Shown here piece after piece: positions 1 to 8,349 of a DNA stretch of 32,372 bases. Every line of letters starts with the position of its first letter. The stretch's first letter is position 1. The notes below the pieces were generated by a model, which saw only the letters and a list, made by a program, of their open reading frames with translations, made no database searches and was not told the origin of the DNA. Made by a program: the position numbers and the translations under genes. The DNA comes from JBBDRV01 sp040905285 (GTDB lineage Bacteria > Bacteroidota > Rhodothermia > Balneolales > Balneolaceae): assembly GCA_040905285.1 (NCBI GenBank), contig JBBDRV010000144.1, positions 1-32,372 of the forward strand. Direction: 5' to 3'.

Positions 1-297
1 AATCGCTCCCGCACACATGGGGCAGGGCTCGAGTGTAACATAGATCGCACAATTATGCAGATATTTACTTTCAGCTGTGGCGCATGCCGAGGAAATGGCA
101 ATCATTTCTGCATGTGCTGTCGGATCATTCAGTTTCTCAGTCTGGTTATATCCTTTCCCGATGATGCGTAAATTACGGACCACGACAGCGCCAACGGGAA
201 TTTCTTTTTCATCAGCGGCTTTTTTTGCAAGTTGCAGTGCCTCATGCATGAACTCAGAATGAAAATTCAGATGAGGGGACTCTTTTCCATTAAACAT
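1..297 (-). CDS. tadA: tRNA adenosine(34) deaminase TadA, N-terminal part (cut by window edge)
   Basis: The 99 visible residues are the N-terminal part of a zinc-dependent cytidine/deoxycytidylate deaminase fold. The zinc-ligand and proton-shuttle motif HAE is at residues 62-64 and the second zinc motif PCPMC at residues 91-95, just before the window edge. This combination, with EIPVGAVVV near residue 32, is typical of TadA, which converts adenosine 34 to inosine in tRNA-Arg(ACG). Other deaminases such as guanine deaminase share the motifs, so the assignment depends on the TadA-like N-terminus. The start is the ATG at 297, which gives an in-frame protein without a long extension. The gene is divergent from the lipoprotein gene at 691. 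The C-terminus is not visible. Confidence 0.88.
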   Translation of the reverse strand, partial: MFNGKESPHLNFHSEFMHEALQLAKKAADEKEIPVGAVVVRNLRIIGKGYNQTEKLNDPTAHAEMIAISSACATAESKYLHNCAIYVTLEPCPMCAGAI

Positions 298-690
298 TTA
301 ATAAAAAATGTTATGTTTACGGGCGGATTTAATACAAATTATATTTAAACAAGATACTCTGTTTGCTATAAATTCAGATAAAAAATATAAATTGGCTTTT
401 TACTGTATTTAAAAGCAAAATCAAAAAACAAAATATCAGAATTTCTTGATTACGGGATTAAAAGTTTTTATTAACCACAAGAGGCAAATTGGCTAAAAGT
501 GGAACAGACGGGGAAAGCTAAAGCTGTTATAGACGAAAGGTATAATATTTCCTGTATAGCGCTTTAAAATTTTCAGGGGATTGCAAGTTTGAATAAAACA
601 AAAACATGTCATTCTTGTATAAATTAAATAATTCATCGTTTCTCCTGAAATCAAACACTTGAACAAAAACCACTCACAACCATTAATACC
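298..690. other. AT-rich divergent intergenic region
   Basis: This 393-base stretch separates two divergent genes, tadA and the lipoprotein gene, so it should hold both promoters. It is much richer in A and T than the flanking genes, especially at 298-480. I saw no convincing ORF longer than about 35 codons, no RNA gene and no strong hairpin. No promoter matching the Bacteroidota pattern (TTG, then TAnnTTTG at proper spacing) stood out, and no Shine-Dalgarno sequence precedes the ATG at 691. Confidence 0.6.
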
Positions 691-1140
691 ATGGCAAAAT
701 ATAAACTAACGACACTTATCACGAGTGTTGCGCTAATGATAAGCATGGCGGCCTGCGGTCCGTCGCTTGTTATCACCGATGTCGACTATTCTCAACCGAT
801 AGAGAGTGTGCTCTCCCCGGATGAGAATAACGTTGTGCAAGACCAGCGTTACGGGATCTCATTTAGCGTTGCACCGGTTCTCGAAGAAGAGAATGTAGCT
901 TCCGCTGACGAAATACGCCTTATAAGAAGTAGTAGAGGATATTATTTTTTGACTGCCGCTGGATTTGCTAACGTATATGTATTCGGCCCGGCAGATGGCG
1001 AACTTGAACTTGAAACTATAATCGAAATCACCGAAGAAGGGCTGGAACAACCGGCACTGAATCAGCGGGAAGATCACATAGAAGTGATTGATCGTGCGAC
1101 AGGAGATACCTATCGGGTGAATCAAGATGGCAGGATATAG
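691..1140 (+). CDS. small lipoprotein of unknown function
   Basis: This 149-residue protein starts with a basic and hydrophobic signal peptide that ends in a lipobox-like SMAAC, with the acceptor cysteine at residue 22. It is therefore probably a periplasm-facing lipoprotein. The rest is acidic, with no cysteine and no motif I recognise. Its alternating hydrophobic and polar stretches suggest a small beta-rich domain. The stop codon overlaps the Shine-Dalgarno sequence of the next gene, so the two are probably transcribed and translated together. I do not recognise the family and assign no function. Confidence 0.75.
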   Translation: MAKYKLTTLITSVALMISMAACGPSLVITDVDYSQPIESVLSPDENNVVQDQRYGISFSVAPVLEEENVASADEIRLIRSSRGYYFLTAAGFANVYVFGPADGELELETIIEITEEGLEQPALNQREDHIEVIDRATGDTYRVNQDGRI

Positions 1141-1144
1141 GAGG
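1139..1144 (+). promoter_or_regulatory. Shine-Dalgarno site deciding the start at 1151
   Basis: A perfect AGGAGG begins inside the stop codon of the upstream lipoprotein gene and lies six bases before the ATG at 1151. Strong sites of this kind are rare in this window, so this one favours 1151 over the in-frame ATG at 1127. It also suggests translational coupling of the two genes. Confidence 0.75.
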
Positions 1145-1150
1145 CTAACC

Positions 1151-2386
1151 ATGGATATAATTATGAACAGATTTTTTTCGGCGTTATTTACATTACTGCT
1201 AATCTCGGTATCATTTTCTACTGTGTCAGCCCAGCAGTCGGATTATGAGATACAACAGGAGTTCAGGGCAGAATACAGTGAGATCGTAAATCAGATTGGA
1301 AATGCAGTGGCAACGTCGGAACTGGAAGACATTGCCGACCGTATCGATGATTTATCATCGGAATACAGTGATCATACTGATATTTTGAATGCGGCACTGT
1401 ATCCTGAAACCTTTTCCGCACGAATTGAGTCCCTGCGGGCTCAATTCAACGCTGCTCAGCAAAAGATCGCCACTATCGAAGAGATGAATGATCAGATAGA
1501 CGAACTGAATGCCGAACTGGAAGGGTTCAGGGGACAGCTGACAGATATGGACGAACGCACGGAGTCACTCCAGCGTGAATTACAGGAATCACAGGCAAGT
1601 GAACGGCAAATTTCCGATGTCGCCCGTCAATACCGGGAAAGCCTGCAGGAGCGGGACAGATTTGTAGTCGAGTTTCTTATGGAACTTCTCAACCGGTACG
1701 AATCGGTCGATGCGTCTACAGAAGGGGAATTGTCCGATGCGGCCGAGCGGCTGGACGACAATCCGATAGATTTGCTGAAGACCATTCTGGGAGAATATGT
1801 GAACTATGTAAATCAGGCAACCGACCTCAACCCGCCGGATTATCTGAGTATGAGAGCTCAGCATTCCTATTTCAGCGAATGGTGGGATGGAGTAGGGGAG
1901 CGCATGACACAGGTGTTTGATACGGAAGCCCCGGTGCAGTCACAGCAGGAAGTGAATGACCTTCTTTCCAACTGGTATTCTGCTATCGATAACAGAATCT
2001 GGGGAGCCCTTTCGGACAGTTTTTCCGAGAATGGCATTGAACTCGATAATTTTACAAATGCAGATGCTTTTTATAATTCGCTTGAGGATTATGTGAGCAT
2101 GGCTACCCAAACCAGCCGTGACCAGAACACGGAGGAAGACGTGGAGATATACGATAATTTCTCCACTTTTTGGAATGAGACCGTAAAGGCTCAGTGGGGT
2201 GATGAACTGGTAGCGGGCGATGTATTGACACACCAGCAAATAGCGGGTATTGACCAGCAGCTGGATGAATGGAATGTGGCAGCTGAACCGACATCCAATC
2301 TTATGCTGATATTGTTTCTTGTCAGTGTTGCCGTCATCATCGGACTTGTTATAGCCCTTGTTCGAAACAGAGGGACGGAAGCCTGA
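1151..2386 (+). CDS. exported coiled-coil protein with C-terminal membrane anchor, unknown function
   Basis: From the ATG at 1151 the product is 411 residues. A signal peptide covers about residues 5-27, with a likely cleavage after SVSFSTVSA. An alpha-helical region follows, with a strong heptad-like coiled coil at roughly residues 90-155, rich in E, Q, L and R. The middle contains several tryptophans and is probably a helical globular domain. A single transmembrane helix lies close to the C-terminus (about residues 384-404), followed by a short basic tail. The bulk should thus sit in the periplasm, tethered to the inner membrane. The gene follows the small lipoprotein gene and ends before a strong terminator. 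I do not recognise the family; a sensor or envelope-spacer role would be speculation. Confidence 0.78.
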   Translation: MDIIMNRFFSALFTLLLISVSFSTVSAQQSDYEIQQEFRAEYSEIVNQIGNAVATSELEDIADRIDDLSSEYSDHTDILNAALYPETFSARIESLRAQFNAAQQKIATIEEMNDQIDELNAELEGFRGQLTDMDERTESLQRELQESQASERQISDVARQYRESLQERDRFVVEFLMELLNRYESVDASTEGELSDAAERLDDNPIDLLKTILGEYVNYVNQATDLNPPDYLSMRAQHSYFSEWWDGVGERMTQVFDTEAPVQSQQEVNDLLSNWYSAIDNRIWGALSDSFSENGIELDNFTNADAFYNSLEDYVSMATQTSRDQNTEEDVEIYDNFSTFWNETVKAQWGDELVAGDVLTHQQIAGIDQQLDEWNVAAEPTSNLMLILFLVSVAVIIGLVIALVRNRGTEA

Positions 2387-2417
2387 TTAACCGGTACCTC
2401 CTGATCTGACATTTCTG

Positions 2418-2453
2418 AAGCCGGCATTCTGAAAAAGGATGCCGGCTTTTTTA
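2418..2453 (+). terminator. rho-independent terminator
   Basis: A perfect 10-bp stem (AAGCCGGCAT paired with ATGCCGGCTT) encloses an 11-base loop and runs into a T tract at about 2447-2452. It closes the two-gene unit on the plus strand. In the opposite direction the hairpin lacks a following T run, so it is probably one-directional even though it lies between convergent genes. Confidence 0.9.
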
Positions 2454-2504
2454 TTATCCTGTTTTTGCCGGCACCGGGATTGACCGGCTTCTTGAACCAG
2501 ACCG

Positions 2505-4613
2505 TCAGGGGAGCGCGTATCTTCGCCTCAACAGCCATTCGGCACCCAACAGGATCATAACGAGGATAAACCACGTCACGTGTTGATGCAGAAACCTGAA
2601 TGTCGTGTTTTGCTCTTCAATCTGTTCAAGAAGGCCACGGTTCTGCAGTTCCGTTGACAGAATGGCCGGATCATGTTCATCGAGAAACCGCCCGCCCGTG
2701 ATATCCGCAAGGTTTCTGAGCAGCTCATCATTTCTCTCCGTATTCAGATATTCCTGGGTGGAGGCAGTGACGGAAAATTCTCCTTCCGCCTGATCAATGA
2801 TGCGCCCGGATTTCCTCGCCTCCGCCCTGTAGCCATAGTTGCCGGCAGTCACAGAGCGGACAGGCAGTTGATAGCTGCCGCTGTTCTGGTGTCTCATGGA
2901 GTACACACGCTCTTCACCTTCCTCGCCCGTTATTTCAACCTCAATAACGGCATCTGTTTCGGGATCGCCGGTTTCACGGGTAAGATCCGCTCTGAAAAGG
3001 ATCTCTTCGCCCTCGGTATAGATCTGCCTGTCCGGGCCCATCCTCAGGTGCTCAGCATCCGGACTGGTACTTGTCCAGGCAACAAGGTTGGCTATCAGAT
3101 CGGTTGAAAAATCTCTTGGTGGGCTTTCAGCTGAAAGGGTGTAGGTGAACCAGCCATAGGCATTAACAACGGCTCTTCGGATGTTTCCGGCTTCCTCTAC
3201 AAAAATGACCGGCATGTCGGTCGCATTTCTACCGAATTGAGCAGTATACAACACCTCTGCAGTAACCGGCAACTCATAATCTGCCTGGCGGAACGAAAGG
3301 GGAGGCATCCTGTCCGGTTCTGCAGGGCGAAATTCAAGAACCGGATGATTCCGGTTAGGTTCATGCAGCTGCATACGCACGCCAAGTACCGAACCCGCAT
3401 TGCTCATTTCCACAGGAATTGCTGACGATACGGTATTCCCAACCGATGATCCGGGTGTTGCGAATTGAATAGCGGGAAGCTGTGCCAGCTCCTCTACCGG
3501 CAGACCCGAATTGCCGGGAATGGAACCGTGGATGATAAACAAATCGATATCATCGATATCTGCATCAAAGGTGTCATGTTCTATATATCCGTTCCCCGTC
3601 CATGTATAGGGCTGAAGTTCATACTTCCTGTCGCTTTCAAGGATAGAGCGAATTGCCTTGACATCGGGATGTATTTCAAAAGCCGCATGGTAGACAGTTA
3701 CCCTGTCATCAACCACATTTACGGAAAAAGGATAGGTATTGTTTTCCGTGGTCATTTCTCCCTCCACTCCGGGAGTATACACTTCATAATTCCGGATGCC
3801 TTCCTGTTCGAATTCAAGTTCGAATTCAACTCTGTGAGATGTGTTTCCGGAATCAAACTCTATCTGCTGTTCATCAATTACCTCATCCCCCCGTATCAGC
3901 TGCACGGTGGATTGCCCATCCTGAAAACCTTCCTGTGAAACGGTGGCCTGAACTGTCTGACGCGAATCAACATATCCTGTTTCCCTCGTGCTGACTTCAC
4001 TGACGGCAATGTCACGTATCCGGGCGGTGTCACCGACAGGCACGGTAAACAGCGGAATATCCAGAGACTCCGCATTAAACCGCGGATCCTGTCCACGGGT
4101 CACAATCCCGTCACTGAAGATGACAGCCGCCACAACCTCTCCGGACTGATCATGAGCGTGTCGGATCACGTCATCAATGTTGGTTACACTCCCTGCAAGA
4201 TCCAGGTTAAGATAGGAATCGCCTATCCGGCCTACGTCACTCCCAAACCTGTATAGCTGGACATCAGCGTTATTCATTTCGCTTATATTGAACCTCTCCA
4301 GTATCGACAGATAGGTATCCCGCCCTTCGTATTCGCCCCTCTGCATACGCATGCTCTGGCTGTCGTCAAGATAAACAGCTATGCGCGGCAGATGACTTTC
4401 CGTCTCTTCAAGTTCCAGGTAGGGATTGAAGAGTAAAGTTACCAGCAGCAGCAGGGCGGCGGCGCGTAAAAATACCAGGATCATTCGCCGGCCGGGAGGG
4501 AGGGATTTCAGATAGGAATAGCTCCACCATGACAACAGCAGGACGGCGAAGATCAGTATAACAAGCAGAAAACTGGAAAAGACCGGATTAAATCCCTGAA
4601 ACTGAATATCCAT
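2505..4613 (-). CDS. membrane-anchored von Willebrand factor A domain protein
   Basis: The product is 702 residues from the ATG at 4613; an in-frame TTG at 4646 would overlap the MoxR gene instead. Two N-terminal transmembrane helices (about 11-30 and 43-62) precede a vWA-like domain. Its MIDAS metal site DxSxS is intact at D83, S85 and S87 (LDDSQSM), with a later FSDG. The central part, with ADIDDIDLFIIHG, resembles the class I glutamine amidotransferase-like fold found in some large vWA proteins, but I see no catalytic cysteine. Beta-rich domains follow, then a final transmembrane helix near the C-terminus ending in basic residues. MoxR ATPases commonly act with vWA partners, and this gene starts 19 bases after moxR. 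The substrate is unknown. Confidence 0.82.
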   Translation of the reverse strand: MDIQFQGFNPVFSSFLLVILIFAVLLLSWWSYSYLKSLPPGRRMILVFLRAAALLLLVTLLFNPYLELEETESHLPRIAVYLDDSQSMRMQRGEYEGRDTYLSILERFNISEMNNADVQLYRFGSDVGRIGDSYLNLDLAGSVTNIDDVIRHAHDQSGEVVAAVIFSDGIVTRGQDPRFNAESLDIPLFTVPVGDTARIRDIAVSEVSTRETGYVDSRQTVQATVSQEGFQDGQSTVQLIRGDEVIDEQQIEFDSGNTSHRVEFELEFEQEGIRNYEVYTPGVEGEMTTENNTYPFSVNVVDDRVTVYHAAFEIHPDVKAIRSILESDRKYELQPYTWTGNGYIEHDTFDADIDDIDLFIIHGSIPGNSGLPVEELAQLPAIQFATPGSSVGNTVSSAIPVEMSNAGSVLGVRMQLHEPNRNHPVLEFRPAEPDRMPPLSFRQADYELPVTAEVLYTAQFGRNATDMPVIFVEEAGNIRRAVVNAYGWFTYTLSAESPPRDFSTDLIANLVAWTSTSPDAEHLRMGPDRQIYTEGEEILFRADLTRETGDPETDAVIEVEITGEEGEERVYSMRHQNSGSYQLPVRSVTAGNYGYRAEARKSGRIIDQAEGEFSVTASTQEYLNTERNDELLRNLADITGGRFLDEHDPAILSTELQNRGLLEQIEEQNTTFRFLHQHVTWFILVMILLGAEWLLRRRYALP

Positions 4614-4632
4614 GATTGACGGTCCATTGGGG

Positions 4633-5661
4633 CTATAGCTTTTCAATCAGCTTGCTGATAATCCCTTCAGTCGTAAGACCTTCCGCTTCAGCAGCATAAT
4701 TGGGTACGATCCGGTGTCTTAAAACGGGTACCGCCAATGCATGTATATCTTCGATAGTTACATTGGCACGGCCTCTGGAGATCGCTCTTGTTTTGCCTCC
4801 CAGGATCAGGTACTGGGAAGCGCGGGGTCCTGCACCCCAGCTTAAAAAACGGTTGACAGTTTCATCTCCCATCTGTGTTCCCGGTCGTGTAAGATTGACA
4901 AGGCGGACAGCTGCTTCAAGTACATTTTCAGGAACAGGGACCTCACGTACCAGATCCTGGAGATAAATAATCTGGCTTTTATTCAGAATCGGTTCTATAT
5001 CATCCTCATGAACAGATGTTGTTTGACTGACAATGGCTTTTTCCTCTTCAAATCCGGGATAGTCCAGCCACAGGTTAAACATGAACCGGTCAAGCTGTGC
5101 TTCAGGAAGAGGGTAGGTGCCTTCCTGCTCGATTGGATTTTGTGTAGCCAGAACAAAAAAGGGCAGGTCCAGACTATGTGTCGTTCCACCCGCAGTGACG
5201 TTGTATTCCTGCATTCCCTCCAGAAGTGCTGCCTGGGTTTTCGGGGGTGTTCTGTTGATCTCATCAGCAAGTATGATATTCGAAAAAATCGGACCTTTGA
5301 TAAACTTGAAAGATTTCCGGCCGGACTCCCGGTCATCTTCAATAATCTCCGTGCCGGTGATATCTCCGGGCATGAGATCGGGTGTAAACTGGATCCTGTT
5401 GAAGCTGAGATTAAGGCACCGGGCAAGTGTTCGAATCAGCAGGGTTTTGGCCAGGCCCGGCACTCCCACAAGCAGGCAGTGACCACGTGAGAACAGCGAA
5501 ATCAGCAACTGATCAACGACCTCTGTCTGGCCGATAACAGCTTTGGCTACTTCAGTTTTGATGCTGTTAAAAGATTCTTCAAAATAAGTGACTGCATCTT
5601 CGGGATTACTGTGTTCCGGAGGATGGTCCGGGCTGAGTTTCTGGTGGGATTTCAATGTCAT
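4633..5661 (-). CDS. MoxR-family AAA+ ATPase
   Basis: This 342-residue protein has Walker A GVPGLAKT at residues 66-73, Walker B IILADE near residues 129-134 followed by INRTPPKTQAALLEGM, and a sensor-1 ATQNP. These are hallmarks of MoxR AAA+ ATPases, which remodel or assemble protein complexes together with vWA-domain partners. The length is typical. I chose the ATG at 5661; an ATG at 5700 is also possible and would deepen the overlap with the upstream parvulin gene from 56 to 95 bases. Neither has a Shine-Dalgarno site. It sits between the SurA-like gene and the vWA gene, with no DUF58 gene, which often accompanies moxR. Confidence 0.93.
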   Translation of the reverse strand: MTLKSHQKLSPDHPPEHSNPEDAVTYFEESFNSIKTEVAKAVIGQTEVVDQLLISLFSRGHCLLVGVPGLAKTLLIRTLARCLNLSFNRIQFTPDLMPGDITGTEIIEDDRESGRKSFKFIKGPIFSNIILADEINRTPPKTQAALLEGMQEYNVTAGGTTHSLDLPFFVLATQNPIEQEGTYPLPEAQLDRFMFNLWLDYPGFEEEKAIVSQTTSVHEDDIEPILNKSQIIYLQDLVREVPVPENVLEAAVRLVNLTRPGTQMGDETVNRFLSWGAGPRASQYLILGGKTRAISRGRANVTIEDIHALAVPVLRHRIVPNYAAEAEGLTTEGIISKLIEKL

Positions 5662-7096
5662 GAAGGTCGGGTTGTGGTTCTCTGTATTGCTCCGGAACAT
5701 CAATTTTATATTCTATATAGATATCATTCCGCAGCTCAGCGAGCCACTCGGTTAATATTCTCATCTGTTTTTGCTGGAGGGCAAAATCTCTGATTCTGTC
5801 GTAATCCTGCTCAAGATTGGCTATGTGTTCCGGTACGTGCTGGTCCAGCCGGATGATGCGGTAAGCCTGACGACCGTTTTCCGTTGTATAGGAACGGGGC
5901 TCTGATATAGTACCTTCTTCATTCAGCAAAAGAGCAATCCTGTAAAGGGATGGATCAAGATTGCTCAGTACCAACATGCGCTCTCCTGTTTCCTGGTTGG
6001 TAATGCGACCCCCAAAATTCCGGCTGAGTTCATCGTCGGAATGTTTTCTGGCCATCCCGGAGAAACTGATATCTTCAGTCAGAATGCTGTCGCGAACGGC
6101 TTCCAGCTTTTGTATGGCCGCATCTTCGTCAATACCCTGTTCATCAACTGTAATCAGGATATTATTTGTCTCTATATTTTCCCCGGCACGTTCGTTCAAA
6201 CGAATGACATGATACCCGAAAGAAGACCGGACCACGCTGGATACTTCTCCGGGTTCCAGAGCCGCCGCGGCAGCAGCATATTCGGATACAAGATCACTCA
6301 TCGGCATCATCGGCAGTAATCCTCCGTTTCTTGCCGACGGACCGGTACTGTGTTTTCTTGCCATCTCCTCAAATGATTCCCCATGAACGACGATGGAATC
6401 CCTGATCTGGGCCGCTTTTTCACGGGCTGCCCGCTCAGCGTCTTCCAGCGGCGGGGGTATTGTGACGATCTGTGAAAGAGCGACCTGTTCCGGGATAACA
6501 GGCACGGAATCGCCGGGGATACTTTCAAAAAACTCTCTGACTTCCGGCCGGGTGATCTTGACTTCCTGGATTTTCTGTTCCCGCACCTGCTGGACGATGA
6601 GCTGTTCCCGAAACGTTTCCCTGTGTTCAGCTCTCAACTCCACGATGCTTTGATCGAATGCCCGCTCAAGCGCCTGTTCACTGCCCGCCTGCCGGATCAT
6701 CTGATCGATCCGCCGGTTCATCTGACGTTCAACCAGGTCATCGGAAACCTCGACCGAGTCCATCTGCGCCTTTTCTAAAAGTACAAAATTATCAATCATC
6801 GACTCCAGGACTCCATACCAGAGTGACTCGTTAAACTGTACCTGCTGATTATTCATCCTCATCTGGCGCAGGTAATCAGAAATTTCAAGATCCACGTCGC
6901 TTTTCAGAATAATCCGGTCATTCACCACGGCAATGATCCTGTCCGAATCGTCTATAGCGTAATCATGGTAACCGGAATCGGTATAAAAGAATTCAGTACC
7001 CATCAGGGGAACCGTGAGAAGGACGGACAAAAGTACCGGTATGTACTGTGTATGCTTCTTTACTGACAAATTAATTTTCCTCATTTTGTAAAACAT
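5606..7096 (-). CDS. SurA-like periplasmic peptidyl-prolyl isomerase with two parvulin domains
   Basis: The 496-residue product has an N-terminal hydrophobic signal segment (about residues 18-33), a SurA-type N-terminal helical region beginning DRIIAVVNDRIILKSDV, and two parvulin-like domains at about 200-305 and 310-420. The first carries the classic block ending FGYHVIRL; the second has FGGRI and ends in AYRIIRLD. A proline-rich, acidic tail closes the protein. The family chaperones outer-membrane proteins in the periplasm. The start at 7096 overlaps the end of the upstream parvulin-like lipoprotein gene by 26 bases; ATG 7084 is an alternative. I call it SurA-like rather than surA because orthology cannot be settled by eye. 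Confidence 0.88.
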   Translation of the reverse strand: MFYKMRKINLSVKKHTQYIPVLLSVLLTVPLMGTEFFYTDSGYHDYAIDDSDRIIAVVNDRIILKSDVDLEISDYLRQMRMNNQQVQFNESLWYGVLESMIDNFVLLEKAQMDSVEVSDDLVERQMNRRIDQMIRQAGSEQALERAFDQSIVELRAEHRETFREQLIVQQVREQKIQEVKITRPEVREFFESIPGDSVPVIPEQVALSQIVTIPPPLEDAERAAREKAAQIRDSIVVHGESFEEMARKHSTGPSARNGGLLPMMPMSDLVSEYAAAAAALEPGEVSSVVRSSFGYHVIRLNERAGENIETNNILITVDEQGIDEDAAIQKLEAVRDSILTEDISFSGMARKHSDDELSRNFGGRITNQETGERMLVLSNLDPSLYRIALLLNEEGTISEPRSYTTENGRQAYRIIRLDQHVPEHIANLEQDYDRIRDFALQQKQMRILTEWLAELRNDIYIEYKIDVPEQYREPQPDLHDIEIPPETQPGPSSGTQ

Positions 7097-7976
7097 TTAA
7101 AATAACAGAGTTTTCAAGGCTCCCGATGTCTGTTCTTTCTATTTCATCATTCGCCTCGCCCTGAAGGTACAGATTTCTTTTATAGGAGTTTATCAATCGC
7201 TCTGATTTCTCCAGGTAAAGCCATTCCTTTATTTGCTCAATCAGCCAGTCCAGATCAGGATAATCTCCTGCAGGACGTTCTTCCATCAGCTGAATGAAAT
7301 GGTAAACCCCGTTAGCTGACAGTACAGGTGATATTTCCGTGATCCCGATAATCTCCAGATAGTTTTGCATTCTCGGTAGATCGGGTACAGCCATGGATAC
7401 AGGTATAAAACGTTCGGACTCGCGTATCTGGCGCTCGGGATCCATACTGTATCGTTGTGCAACATCAGGCCAGGAGGTGCCGTTCATTATGGCGCGTCTG
7501 GCATTATCAGCATCTGTCCGGGTATTCGCCGTCATATGCCTGAAACGGACATAGGTCTCTTCCAGTATAAATCGATCTCTGTTGGCCTGGTAATAGTTCC
7601 CGGCTTCTTCGGACGTAACCTCAAGCTCATCCCGGTGTTCGCTGAGAATCACTTCCTTCAGTACATTCAGCATTAACTGGGATTTCAGTCGTTCCAGTCT
7701 GTTGACAAGCTCCTGATTCGTATCCAGACCGAGTCTTCTGGCTTCCATGATCAATACATTGTCTTCAATCCAGGAAGACTGGTAATTTCTGATTGCCGTT
7801 ATCGTATCCTGCCGCAGAATACCTTCCGGAATATTGCTTACAGCTGACGACAGGGTGAGCTGTTGATCTCCCACCACTGCAAGTACCGGATCCTCGGAAT
7901 CATCCTGGAACTGCTCGCAGCCGCAGGCAGCTGTGAATAAGATCAGAGTTGCAAAAAAAAGTCTGTTACACGTCAT
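7071..7976 (-). CDS. parvulin/SurA-N-like lipoprotein
   Basis: This 301-residue protein begins with a lipoprotein signal peptide ending FTAAC (cysteine 18). Next comes a SurA/PrsA-type helical region (SSAVSNIPEGIL through LGLDTNQELVNRLERLK), then a parvulin-like domain around residues 140-235 starting at YVRFRHMTA and ending VYHFIQLMEE. The isomerase part is short and poorly conserved (the usual GG block is absent), so it may act as a chaperone rather than an active isomerase. It is the first gene of the run with the SurA-like protein, MoxR and the vWA protein, which supports an envelope folding role. Confidence 0.8.
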   Translation of the reverse strand: MTCNRLFFATLILFTAACGCEQFQDDSEDPVLAVVGDQQLTLSSAVSNIPEGILRQDTITAIRNYQSSWIEDNVLIMEARRLGLDTNQELVNRLERLKSQLMLNVLKEVILSEHRDELEVTSEEAGNYYQANRDRFILEETYVRFRHMTANTRTDADNARRAIMNGTSWPDVAQRYSMDPERQIRESERFIPVSMAVPDLPRMQNYLEIIGITEISPVLSANGVYHFIQLMEERPAGDYPDLDWLIEQIKEWLYLEKSERLINSYKRNLYLQGEANDEIERTDIGSLENSVILNVLQNEEN

Positions 7977-8184
7977 CGTTCATTCAAAATCAAATATAGC
8001 CCACAGTGTCGTTAACCCGGAACCATTGCTATCAAACCCGTGAAATGTAACCAGAATTATACGACATTTCTAAAGTCAATTTCCGGCCTGACCACGTTGT
8101 ACGGGAGATTGGCTCTGGTCATCACCGGCATATTTCCGGCAGGGATGAATGAATGAAAGGTATTGGCAGTTCAACAGATAACTG
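7977..8184. other. divergent intergenic region
   Basis: This stretch of about 210 bases separates the parvulin operon from the plus-strand deacetylase group. Apart from the candidate -7 element next to the parvulin gene and two copies of ATTTCCGGC near 8080 and 8130, I see nothing I can assign: no RNA gene, terminator or clear plus-strand promoter. Confidence 0.5.
7991..7998 (-). promoter_or_regulatory. candidate -7 element TATATTTG for the parvulin operon
   Basis: On the minus strand TATATTTG matches the Bacteroidota -7 consensus TAnnTTTG exactly and lies about 14 bases before the ATG at 7976. I found no matching -33 TTG at 17-23 bases, and the leader would be very short, so this is only a candidate. 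Confidence 0.3.
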
Positions 8185-8349
8185 ATGGCATCTTATAAGA
8201 AGTATAGTATCTTTCTCGTGTTAGTTATGCAGCTTATTGTGTTTGTTTTGGCTTATTCATTGAGCCGACAGCCGTCCCGGTTTTCAGCTCAGTATCCGTC
8301 AGACCGTCAGTGTTCCTTCAAATCTGTAAACCCGAATCAAATCCGATGA
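8185..8349 (+). CDS. possible 54-residue single-pass membrane peptide
   Basis: An ORF of 54 codons runs from the ATG at 8185 to a TGA at 8347-8349. It begins MASYKKYSIF, continues with a strongly hydrophobic stretch (about residues 9-26) that would span the membrane, and ends with a polar tail containing one cysteine. Its stop overlaps the ATG of the deacetylase gene in the arrangement ATGA (8346-8349), the usual form of translational coupling. No Shine-Dalgarno site is visible. I do not recognise it. It could be a real leader-like membrane peptide or a chance ORF; the overlap and the single well-placed hydrophobic segment favour a real gene only modestly. Confidence 0.4.
   Translation: MASYKKYSIFLVLVMQLIVFVLAYSLSRQPSRFSAQYPSDRQCSFKSVNPNQIR

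Noticed and set aside
4614..4646. TTG 4646 start of the vWA protein
   Set aside because: It would add 11 residues overlapping moxR; the ATG at 4613 is simpler. It cannot be fully excluded.
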